A stretch of 64,000 nucleotides of DNA from Arcuatula senhousia (taxonomy: Eukaryota > Mollusca > Bivalvia > Mytilida > Mytilidae): NCBI GenBank assembly GCA_963971305.1, contig OZ020307.1, positions 10,243,501 through 10,307,500 of the forward strand, given 5' to 3'. The notes beneath the pieces are model-generated. The model was not told the DNA's origin. It made no database searches and worked only from the letters and a program-made list of their open reading frames with translations. A program made the position numbers and the translations under genes. Below, piece by piece: positions 24,465 through 36,600 of this stretch. Position 1 is the first letter of the stretch; the number at the start of each line of letters is the position of its first letter.

Positions 24465-24493
24465 GTTTTTGCAGGTAGGCAACCTGCAAAAAC
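24465..24493. other. Perfect 12-bp stem-loop
   Basis: GTTTTTGCAGGT, a 5-nt loop, then ACCTGCAAAAAC. It joins directly to the end of element G and lies 74 nt upstream of the first recognised astacin exon. Confidence 0.7.
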
Positions 24494-24566
24494 AAACTTT
24501 AATTTCTTTCATTACAGTCATGTATTATACAGCACATGTAGCTTTTATCAATTTTAAATATTTCAG

Positions 24567-24657
24567 ACTTCTGAAACCAGAAGTAAGAGGAGCAGTGTAC
24601 ATGAGTTCAACACAGAATGGCCCCAGAATGTTCCTTATGAACTGGATCCTAACTACA
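24567..24657 (+). CDS. Astacin exon 1 (pro-site and mature N-terminus)
   Basis: Acceptor ATATTTCAG, phase 0. It encodes TSETRSKRSSVHEFNTEWPQ then NVPYELDPNY. RSKR is a furin-like cleavage site. WPQNVPYELD is the start of the mature astacin fold (usually WP.G.VPY). The donor GTATGT is in phase 1. Another frame of the same exon stays open but has no astacin motif. Confidence 0.8.
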
Positions 24658-27600
24658 GTATGTACATTACACAGACAATCAGTCAATGTATCTCTACTCT
24701 AACTTTGGTTAAGTGGGTACCCATCAATTTCGTTGATTAGTTTTATTGAAACCTTGCAGATATATGTACAACAATTACATAAAAATTACAGCCAAATAAA
24801 AAAAAATTGAACCTCAGATTTTTCATGCCCCTATACGAAAGTAGGGGGCATAGAGTGTTCTGGTCCATTAGTTCATCCATCCCATATTTTGCGAGATGTC
24901 ATTATGTCATTTGGACATATTCTTGTTCAGAAAATTTTAATTGAACTTATGCATTGGTTGTATTTGTATTTGTTATGTGAGGTGTGTCGCGTACACTTCT
25001 ATTCCACATCTCTTTAATTTCTATTAATGGAATTTCAACATTTAATTCCTATTTAAACACTGAGAAAGGCAAGCCATTTGTTTGTTTTAAGTCAAATCAT
25101 TGCATTTTCAAAAGTAAAGCTGGTTTTTTGATAATTTTTGTTTGCACAGTTTCTAATCTTAGAAATCAAAATTATTGTATCGAAATTTTACCAAAATCCT
25201 CCTTTACATAAACTTGCCTTGCTAACGGGGTTTAAACCACAAAATGGCTTTAGGCATGGAAAAAAAATCAGGCATTAACACAAATGACTTGGTATTATTG
25301 TCTAATCTTTAAACTTAAGGGTTAATTTTACTTCTTTCCTTTATCATGTATATACAGAGAGAGACAGAGAGACAGGGGCTGTTAAGTTTTGATGAGCTGC
25401 TTGCATGAGATTTGCCCAAAAATTTAAAGATCAAAGGAAAAAAATTAAAGAATCAAAGAAATTTTCCGCCAAACTGTCAACTAGATGTGTGAGTTTCACA
25501 TGAGTTGCGTGACAGTTGACAGAATTGGAAAGAGTCCCAGTATGTTTAGTTTTATACATTTTTATTTATCCTGGATTTGGGAACAAGCTTGTTGCTTCAA
25601 ATGTGAATCCCTCTCCAGTTTGCGAGTGTTGCCTTTGTATTGGCCCCCATTGAGCCTATACTCTTATCAAACTCTACAAAGAGGTCTTCAACATGCATTA
25701 GGTACATGTATTGCTTTCCCCATACATGAGACAACCTTTTTTGGTCCCTGACAAAAAAAAAGACAAAAAACTGACAGATTTCTTTACTTTCAGCCCCAGC
25801 TTTCAGAGACACGATCTTGGAAGCTATAGATTACTTCAACTCTCTGACGTGTGTACAGTTTGTTCCACGGAATGGTGAAGCTGATTACCTCTTCTTTCAA
25901 CTGACAAACAGGTATTTCATTTTATTCTATTTATAGTCAAATAGCACCCGAAACCTTTTTTGATGACTTTCATAGTTTAGAATCATATGTACTTTTAATT
26001 TTACCAACCCTTATTAAGGGGCTCCTAATATTCTTGAAAATTCTGAAAAATGGGAATTTTTTTCTAAATGTTTATAAAATTCTTGAAAGTTAAAGAACAT
26101 TAAAAATGTTGAGAACATTTTTTCACACGAATTGCTTGTTTAACTTGAATTTCATGTTTAATTTTTCATGTGAACAAAATCTCCCTGTGATAGGGCCAAT
26201 TACAAAACAGCAAGTGATGACTACTAGTCATTTTGAAGGCTGCTTGCTACTTTTGAATTGTCAATAATGTATTTAGGATGTGTTGTGTTATTCCACATTT
26301 CATTTCCTTCAATCGTTTCTGAAATATGAAAAAATTATAGATCTACTAAATTTTCAAGACAAAATCATGGATAAATATTAAAAACAATTCATGAAAGATC
26401 ATTGGATGTATATCATCATTTATATGAAAAGCTTATGCTTATGTTTGTTTTCAGACTGTGTTATTCTTACATTGGCAAAAATGGAGGGAAACAGATATTG
26501 CACCTTGGAGAAGAATGTCCGGTATGTAATATTTGAATAATTCTGTACATGTAGCTTTTGGACAAGTGAAGGAGTTGGTGTTTTTTCATGCTAGTTACAT
26601 ATTATAGATTATATCTGAAGTTATAACTAAAGTGAAATATAGTTTTATATTTATATCTGTTTGGAAAGGGTGGTTTTATCTGCTATATACACTTGGAAAG
26701 GATCAGATTTGTCTGCTATGTTCACATCAAAAGGATAAGTTTTGTCTGCTATATACACATGGAAAGGATGGTTTTGTCTGCTATGTACACATGGAAAGGA
26801 TGGTTTTGTCTGCTATGTACACATGGAAAGGATCAGTTTTGTCTGCTATGTACACATGGAAAGGATCAGTTTTGTCTGCTATGTACACATGGAAAGGATC
26901 AGTTTTGTCTGCTATGTACACATGGAAAGGTCGGTTTTGTCTGCTATGTACACATGGAAAGGATCAGATTTGTCTGCTGTGTACAAACGAAAAGGATCAG
27001 TTTTGTCTGCTATGTACACATGGAAAGGTTGGTTTTGTCTGCTGTGTACACATGGAAAGGATCAGTTTTGTCTGCTATGTACACATGGAAAGGTTGGTTT
27101 TGTCTGCTGTGTACACATGGAAAGGATCAGTTTTGTCTGCTGTGTACAAATTGAAAGGATCAGTTTTGTCTGCTATCTACACATGGAAAGGTCGGTTTTG
27201 TCTGCTATGTACACATGGAAAGGATCAGATTTGTCTGCTATGTACACATGGAAAGGATCAGTTTTGTCTGCTATGTACACATGGAAAGGATCAGATTTGT
27301 CTGCTGTGTACAAATCGAAAGGATCAGTTTTGTCTGCTATCTACACATGGAAAGGTCGGTTTTGTCTGCTATGTACACATGGAAAGGATCAGATTTGTCT
27401 GCTATCTCAGTGTTCCAGCTAGGCTGTTTTCAGAGGGCGGTCCGCCCGCCTGCCTTTGCCTCCGCCCGATTGCCCTTTTCAGGATACCTGCCGGTTTTCA
27501 TCTCCGCCCTGCCCTTTTTGATCGTACATTTGCCTTTTTCAGTCAATCATACATAGTTTGTGTATTGAGAATGAAGCCATTTGGGATAATTGAATGGCAT

Positions 27601-30600
27601 ATTTATAACCCCAAGCCAATTAACAAATTAAATAAACATGTGTTCTCTAGTCAATTAATTAAGGTATCTATTTTGATTCATCAATTTCAACTACAGGTAA
27701 GTTGTCCGATTGCCCAGTAAATTTCTCTGCCTCGGTAATGATAATTGTGCACAAATCATAATCTGAACCCATCTGGATGTTTTCTATCAAAAACAACATT
27801 AAAAGTGCGCTTTTATTGAAAAATAGAAACGATGCTGATGGATTTGTGAAATGCTCCATCAATGTTTTTTGTTTACAAATAATGACAGGAAGCGGAAGTT
27901 AAAAATTAAACACCAACTCCGACCGGAATGGTACTAAATTTCCGGATTTTACTAGCAATCAAATGTTTTTTTCTTGGGCTGACATTCAAGCTTTTTAGCA
28001 CTGATAGAATGCATGAATGTAATGAATAGCCTAAAGTCTTGTTATAGAAACAAGAGGCGCCCTTAAGCCTAAAAATGCATATTTGTTTGTTAAAAAGAAT
28101 GTATGCTGTATTTGATTGTTATTAGCTACATTTAGTATGCCCTTTTGAAAGATGAAGTCAACGCATGAATGTGCCCTTTTTTAAAATTCATCCCTGCCCT
28201 TTTCAAATCCTGGCTGGAACACTGTATCTACACATGGAAAGGACCAGTTTTGTCTGCTATGTACACATGGAAAGGATCAGATTTGTCTGCTATGTACACA
28301 TGGAAAGGATCAGTTTTGTCTGCTATGTACACATGGAAAGGTCGGTTTTGTCTGCTATGTACACATGGAAAGGATCAGATTTGTCTGCTGTGTACAAACG
28401 GAAAGGATCAGTTTTGTCTGCTATATACACATGGAAAGGATGGTTTTGTCTGCTGTGTACACATGGAAAGGATGGTTTTGTCTGCTTTATTCACATGGAA
28501 AGGATCAGATTTGTTTGCTATATACACATGGAAATGGTGGTTTTTTCTGCTATATACACATGGAAAGGATGGTTTTGTCTGCTATATACACATGGAAAGG
28601 ATGGTTTTGTCTGCTATGTACACATGGAAAGGATCAGTTTTGTCTATGTACACATGACAAGGGTCAGTTTTGTCTGCTATGTACACATGGAAAGGTCGGT
28701 TTTGTTTGCTATGTACACATGGAAAGGATCAGATTTGTCTGCTGTGTACAAACGGAAAGGATCAGTTTTGTCTGCTATATACACATGGAAAGGATGGTTT
28801 TGTCTGCTGTGTACACATGGAAAGGATGGTTTTGTCTGCTTTATCCACATGGAAAGGATCAGATTTGTTTGCTATATACACATGGAAATGGTGGTTTTTT
28901 CTGCTATATACACATGGAAAGGACGGTTTTGTCTGCTATATACACATGGAAAGGATGGTTTTGTCTGCTATGTACACATGGAAAGGATCAGTTTTGTCTA
29001 TGTACACATGGAAAGGATCAATTTTGTCTGCTATGTACACATGGAAAGGTCGGTTTTGTCTGCTATGTACACATGGAAAGGATCAGATTTGTCTGCTGTG
29101 TACAAACGGAAAGGATCAGTTTTGTCTGCTATATACACATGGAAAGGATGGTTTTGTCTGCTGTGTACACATGGAAAGGATGGTTTTGTCTGCTTTATCC
29201 ACATGGAAAGGATCAGATTTGTTTGCTATGTTCACATGGAAAGGATAAGTTTTTTCTGCTATGTACACATGGAAAGAATGAGTTTTGTCTGCTATGTACA
29301 CATGGAAAGGATGAGTTTTGTCTGCTATGTTCACATGGAAAGGATAAGTTTTGTCTGCTGTGTACACATGGAAAGGATCAGATTTGTCTGCTATGTACAC
29401 ATGGAAAGGATGAGTTTTGTCTGCTATGTACACATGGAAAGGGTGAGTTTTGTCTGCTATGTACACATGGAAAGGATGAGTTTTGTCTGCTATGTTCACA
29501 TGGAAAGGATAAGTTTTGTCTGCTATGTACACACGGAAAGAATGAGTTTTGTCTGCTATGTACACATGGAAAGGATGAGTTTTGTCTGCTATGTTCACAT
29601 GGAAAGGATAAGTTTTGTCTGCTGTGTACACATGGAAAGGATAAGTTTTGTCTGCTATGTTCACATGGAAAGGCTAAGTTTTGTCTGCTATGTACACATG
29701 AAAAGGGTGGTTTTGTCTGCTATGTACACATGGAAAGGATCAGTTTTGTCTGCCATTTACACATGGAATGGATGGGTTTTGTCCGCTATGTACACATGGA
29801 AAGGGTCAGTTTTGTCTGCTATGTACACATGCAAAGGGTGGTTTTGTCTGCTATGTACACATGGAAAGGATGAGTTTTGTCTGCTATGTACACATGGAAA
29901 TGATCAGTTTTGTCTGCTATGTACACATGGAAAAGATGAGTTTTGTCTGCTATGTTCACATGGAAATGGTGGTTTTGTCTGCTATGTACACATGGAAAGG
30001 ATCAGTTTTGTCTGCTAAGTACACATGGAAAGGGTGGTTTTGTCTGCTATGTACACATGAAAGGATGAGTTTTGTCTGCTATGTTCACATGGAAAGGATA
30101 AGTTTTGTCTGCTGTGTACACATGGAAAGGATCAGATTTGTCTGCTATGTACACATGGAAAGGATGAGTTTTGTCTGCTATGTACACACGGAAAGGGTGA
30201 GTTTTGTCTGCTATGTACACATGAAAAGGGTGGTTTTGTCTGCTATGTACACATGGAAAGGATCAGTTTTGTCTGCTATTTACACATAGAAAGGATTGGT
30301 TTTGTCTGCTATGTACACATGGAATGGATGGGTTTTGTTTGCTATGTACACATGGAAAGGGTCAGTTTTGTCTGCTATGTACAAATGGAAAGGATCAGTT
30401 TTGTCTGCTATGTTCACATGGAAAGGATCAGTTTTGTCTGCTATGTTCACATGGAAATGGTGGTTTTGTCTGCTATGTACACATGGAAAGGATCAGTTTT
30501 GTCTGCTATGTACACATGGAAAGGGTGGTTTTGTCTGCTATGTACACATGGAAAGGATCAGTTTTGTCTATGTACACATGACAAGGGTCAGTTTTGTCTG

Positions 30601-33600
30601 CTATGTACACATGGAAAGGATCATTTTGTCTGCTATGTACACATGTAAAGGATCGATTTTGTCTGCTATGTACACATGGAAAGGATGAGTTTTGTCTGCT
30701 CTGTACACATGGAAAGGATGAGTTTTGTCTGCTTTATCCACATGGAAAGGATCAATTTTGTCTGCTATGTACACATGGAAAGGATGGTTTTGTCTGCTAT
30801 GTACACATGGAAAGGGTCAGTTTTGTCTGCTATGTACACATGGAAATGACCAGTTTTGTCTGCTATGCACACATGAAAAGGATTGGTTTTGTCTGCTATG
30901 TACACATGGAAAGGATCAGTTTTGTCTGCTATGTACACATGGAAAGGGTGGTTTTGTCTGCTATGTACACATGGAAAGGATGAGTTTTGTCTGCTATGTA
31001 CACATGGAAATGACCAGTTTTGTCTGCTATGCACACATGAAAAGGATTGGTTTTGTACAAATGTGAAAAGATGCATAGATTTAGAGTTTTTGAAATATGT
31101 TTTGGATTTTCCAATCCTCAAGCTATAAACCTTTTTTTCCTTTTTAAGTGTAATTTGCTATATATTTTGCAGGACGTCAGCAAATATTGCTGAACAAATG
31201 GGCAGGTGTGCCATGTTTCAAAACACTGATAGAATATTAATAGCTAACTTAAAGTACATGTTTTTGATTAAACAAATGAGTTCAGTAATGATTATCTTAT
31301 TATTGATACCAAGTAATCATTCAAACAATCTTAAACTGTATTGTTTTGATTTTTTTCAAAAGTTGGTAAAAGAGGAAATTTCTTATAAGTTCTTTGCTTT
31401 TAATATTTTATATACCTTAAAGGCATTGTATTCACTGCTTCAGATTGGGACAATCCTTCATGAACTGATGCATGCACTTGGCTTTATCCACGAGCAGACC
31501 AGACCTGACCGTGACCGAGTCCTAGATGTTTCAGGTGACTTGGACAACTCCTATCACATGATTCTAGGCACAATGGATGATCCAAACGATAGCTATGATC
31601 TCAGCTCTATCATGCATTACGGATTAAGTGTGAGTCATTTATTAGGGCCCTACATATAGTTTTCACTTTTTCTGTTCATTCATCAACAATTTGTAAATGC
31701 TAAAATTATAAGTGGTATAGATTTGAAATTTTACACAATGATCAAGTACAATTTGAGGAAGGGCATATTAAAATTTCTTGAAAATTCCTCAAATATTTTT
31801 TGAAAAACACCAGACTTTATTAGTTTTCGAATTAGATTTAGCATTTACTGGTATCTGGTTTTACACATTTTAACAGTTAGTATATTTAGATGCCGAGGCA
31901 GTTGGAGTTAACATATGTGGAGTTAACATATGTGGAGTTAACATATGTGTTGTGGTCTCATGTTCATTTACTCCATACCCTTTCATAAATTATATATGTG
32001 TCAAATATGCATTTTAAAGTCCACCACAGTATGCATGTGTCAAAAAACTTTGTAAATCCACCGTGGGCTGCATGTGACCAAGGCAATAGACTATCCATAT
32101 TACGCTCCAACATACAGGGTTCTAATTGTTGCGGTCGTATCATGCTGCGCTGGGCATAGCTTTTTATTAGAACCTAATTCAATTAAGACCTGAGTACACC
32201 AGAATTCAGAATTGCATGCAATAGAAGATAATGAGATGTGCATGAATAATGTGACATAGCCAAAATAAACAAGCGGCCATTTAAAATGACTACAATGAAA
32301 AACAGCCAGCAGCCTTCAACCATGCCAGTAGGCCCTGCTACCTGTTTTGATACAGATCTAGGTACAACAAATAACCAATCATTTTTTTATTTTTCAGAGC
32401 AAGATGCAAGTCAGACCTGAGTACCAAGGAGCTAAGGTTGGAGGCTGGAAAAATAACAAAGAATTAATGTTTTCTGACATCAGAAGGGTCATGACACTGT
32501 ATAACTGTGTACCATCAGGTAAACAAAGGTCGACAGCGTATAACTGTGTACCATCAGGTAAACAATGGTCGACACTGTATAACTGTGTACCATCAGGTAA
32601 ACAATGGTTGACAGCGTATAACTGAATGCCATCAGGTAAACAATGGTTGACACTGTATAACTGTGTACCATCAGGTAAACAATGGTCAACACTGTATAAC
32701 TGTGTACCATCAGGTAAACAATGGTCGACAGCGTATAACTGTGTACCATCAGGTAAACAATGGTCGACACTGTATAACTGTGTAGCATCAGGTAAACAAT
32801 GGTCGACACTGTATAACTGTGTACCATCAGGTAAACAATGGTCGACACTGTATAACTGTGTACCATCAGGTAAACAATGGTAGACACTGTATAACTGTGT
32901 ACCATCAGGTAAACAATGGTCAACACTGTATAACTGTGTACCATCAGGTAAAGAATGGTTGACACTGTATAACTGTGTACCATCAGGTAAACAATGGTCG
33001 ACACTGTATAACTGTGTACCATCAGGTAAACAATGGTCGACACTGTATAACTGTGTACCATCAGGTAAAGAATGGTTGACACTGTATAACTGTGTACCAT
33101 CAGGTAAACAATGGTTGACACTGTATAACTGTGTACCATCAGGTAAACAATGGTCGACACTGTATAACTGTGTACCATCAGGTAAACAATGGTCAACACT
33201 GTATAACTGTGTACCATCAGGTAAACAATGGTTGACACTGTATAACTGTGTACCATCAGGTAAACAATGGTCGACACTGTATAACTGTGTACCATCAGGT
33301 AAAGAATGGTCGACACTGTATAACTGTGTACCATCAGGTAAACAATGGTCGACACTGTATAACTGTGTACCATCAGGTAAACAATGGTTGACACTGTATA
33401 ACTGTGTACCATCAGGTAAACAATGGTCGACACTGTATAACTGTGTACCATCAGGTAAACAATGGTTGACAGCGTATAACTGAATGCCATCAGGTAAACA
33501 ATGGTTGACACTGTATAACTGTGTACCATCAGGTAAACAATGGTCGACACTGTATAACTGTGTACCATCAGGTAAAGAATGGTTGACACTGTATAACTGT

Positions 33601-36600
33601 GTACCATCAGGTAAACAATGTTCGACACTGTATAACTGTGTACCATCAGGTAAACAATTTTCAACAGCATATAACTGTTTACCATCAAGTAGAAAATGGT
33701 AATTTTATAAATTTATTTTCAACAGTTGTATGCATTGTGACCTCTGTTCGCTGGTTGATTTTATATTTGAATGTTTAATGAAGTTGTTGCTGGTTTTATA
33801 CATTAAGTAATGTGCATTCACATATTTAACATCTCATATCCTCCTATTAAATTTTTTAAGAATTTTCTACGGAAAATAGGACAAAAGTACTTTATAGATA
33901 GGACTGATTTCACCATGAGGAAAATTTGGATTATAATATGGCAAATGTTGACAGGGGAGAGATTTTCTTAGCTATGACTTTTGGAAGCCTCTTGATATTT
34001 GGTATACAGCATTACCATAGGGTCACATAATGTGGAATTTGATTTCAGGGTGTTGCTCAACTCATTCAGTTTACAGATTTATCTGTTATATGTTTATATT
34101 CATACGTTTTGAAAAAACGTATACTGTTAACCAATTAACTTTCGTGTGCGATAAATGTTCACGGGATACACAAGCACATTACATCCGCGATAGTTTGTAG
34201 TCGTAAATAAGTCACTGAGAAGTTGTATTCATTAAACGAATCTTGAAAACCGCGAATGTTTGTCTCTGTGAAAACGTCCAATGTAATGAAAGCGTGAAAG
34301 TTTGTAGCCGCAAAAGTTTGTTGGTTTACAGTATGCAATTGATTGATAAAAAAAATCTTTTATTTTCTTCCACTATTAAAACTGACTGCTCTGTATGGCA
34401 CAGATGCATCTAAAAGGTGTTGAATACCAACCCTCACATATAATCCAAGAGCCATCTCTGAAATTTCTTTCTCTGTTATAGGTTGTAGCCAGACTTGTGA
34501 AAACCATGGATTTTTAGACCAGAACTGCCAATGTAGATGTCCAGAATTCTTCACTGGAGCAACCTGTCAAAACCTTGTCACATGTACGTCTTTATACATT
34601 ATGGCTTGGTGTGCATACCTGTATGTAATTGGGTTTATCGGTTACCTGCATGTTTTCTCAAGGAAATTCTGTTATAATTTCCTTCTAATTCATGACCCAT
34701 GTGCATGAAGAGGTTTACAACCTTTTAACATTCACCCTGGCTTGATATACTTTAATTAGCTTCCAAACAACACAGTGTTTGTTGTATAGGGAGAATGAAG
34801 AGTCTAAGTGGGTTGGGTTCTTATCCTATGTTACTGTAAAATAACTGGGGTATTACATTTTCTTGAAAAATTAAAAGAAGTGTTCCCAATGCCTAAGGAA
34901 AAAAGCAATCCCCAGTCTTAAAAAGTCCTTCTGACTTATATTCATTGGAAAATTCCATTTAGCTAATTAAAGAGCTGTTTATGCTCATCTACAAAGTACA
35001 AAAAAAATAAAATTCAAAATTAAAGCATATACTTCTTTCTTTACAAATGTCTCAGAAGTATGTTAACACTTTGATTATATTTTTTTCTGTATCTCAATAA
35101 ATGATATGTCTCAGAGTCTATAGACTGAAATAATGTTTTACTTGAATATCAAGTATACATGCATGTATTTTTTTTGTAAAATGTGATATTAAAATGGCAA
35201 AACTAGTATTTAATGTAAAAAAAATATACAAAGATCATTAATAAAGCGACTGTTTTACTTTTAATATAAGAAAATATATTAAGTTATGAAAACCAGGCGG
35301 ACTTGATGAGCATAGAGTTCAGACAAATATTAAACCAACACTCTGGCTCACAGAATTTAATTGATCTTATAATTTTATTTCAGCATGTGGAGAGATCAGA
35401 ACACTTTCAGCAGGTGAGGAATACACCATACACTCAAGCAATAACCCTGTTGGATCCAATGGTCTAGACTGTGTTTGGTTCTTTAAGGTATAGTAGATTA
35501 CCGTATATCGTGTTATTTTGGCGTGATGGTAATTTTTGCTATGATGTCATGCAAGGAAAAATCGCCATCTTTTTAATAGTGTCTAATTTCATTGGTTAAA
35601 ATTAGAGAAACACCAAAATATAAAGCACCAAAATAAAACCTGCAAAAATAATTTTAAAAACACCAAAATTTTCATCTGCCAAAATAACCCGATATACGGT
35701 ATGATGATGGAAAACAGCTTCATCCATATATAGGTTTATTGTACAATATGCATTGCTTTTTAGCTCAATTTTGACGTTCTACCTTCGGGTCAGGTGAGCT
35801 ATTGTCATCACTTGGCCTCCGTCGTCCGTCCGTCGTCCGTAAACTTTTTAAAACGTTAACTCCTCTGACACCATAAGTCCAATTGCAACCAAACTTGGTA
35901 TGGTTGTTCATTAGCATTCGGTGCTTAGAACTGATGTGGGGATTTTTGATTCGTCGTAAAACATGGCCGCCATGGCTAAAAATAGAACATAGGGGTAAAA
36001 TGCAGTTTTTTGCAAATAACTCAAAAACGGCTACAGATATCAAAATTCTGGCAAGGGTAAAAGTGATCAGCACCTCAAGATCTACCTACCCTGAAATTTT
36101 TGTGAAAATCCAACAACCCATGTAGGAGTTATTGCCCTTTTTGTGGATTTTTTGCAAATTTTGCACCTGTTTAGCTCAATATCTTGAAAACTATACAAGA
36201 TATTTGAGAAATTTAAATTGCATATTGTTAAGCACATCAAAATCTACAAAATATGTAACTAATTGTAATTGTTATGTTTTGTCATCATGCCCTCTTGGGC
36301 CCTTAATTGGACTTAATAAATTTATCTTATCTTTATCTGTAACAGGGTCAAAGTTGTAGGACCTTTCCTTTAAGGAGTTATTGCCCTTAGAACGTCAAAA
36401 TTGAGCATTTTAACAGCATTTCCTCATTACATTAAAAACGTTAACTCCTCTAACACTTTAAGTCCAATTTGAACCAAACTTGGTTTAGTTGTTTATTAGC
36501 ATTAGATGTATATAGCTGATGTGGGGATTTTTGATTGGTCGTAAAACATGGCCGCTGTGGCTAAAAATAGAACATGGGGGTAAATGGCAGTTTTTTGCAA

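Noticed and set aside
24424..24702. A 92-codon plus frame over the first astacin exon
   Set aside because: It is a different frame from the one giving the WPQNVPYELD astacin start, which joins in phase to the next exon.
29116..29664. A CRISPR-like look of short regular repeats
   Set aside because: The repeats are directly adjacent with no unique spacers, and the genome is eukaryotic. It is a minisatellite.
28165..30018. A 617-codon open frame, and similar long frames on both strands between 26632 and 31128
   Set aside because: They are translations of the 33-bp minisatellite. Several frames are open at once, and there is no start context or domain.
31198..31443. In-frame upstream extension of the catalytic astacin exon
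   Set aside because: The sequence lacks astacin similarity. The TTCAG acceptor at 31443 joins in phase to the preceding exon.
32489..33688. A 399-codon minus-strand open frame (YTVSTIVYLMVHS repeated)
   Set aside because: It is the reverse complement of the 39-bp splice-donor repeat. The plus strand explains the sequence.
35765..36073. A 102-codon minus frame and plus-strand frames nearby
   Set aside because: It lies wholly inside element I; the same sequence style recurs in the following units without an intact frame.
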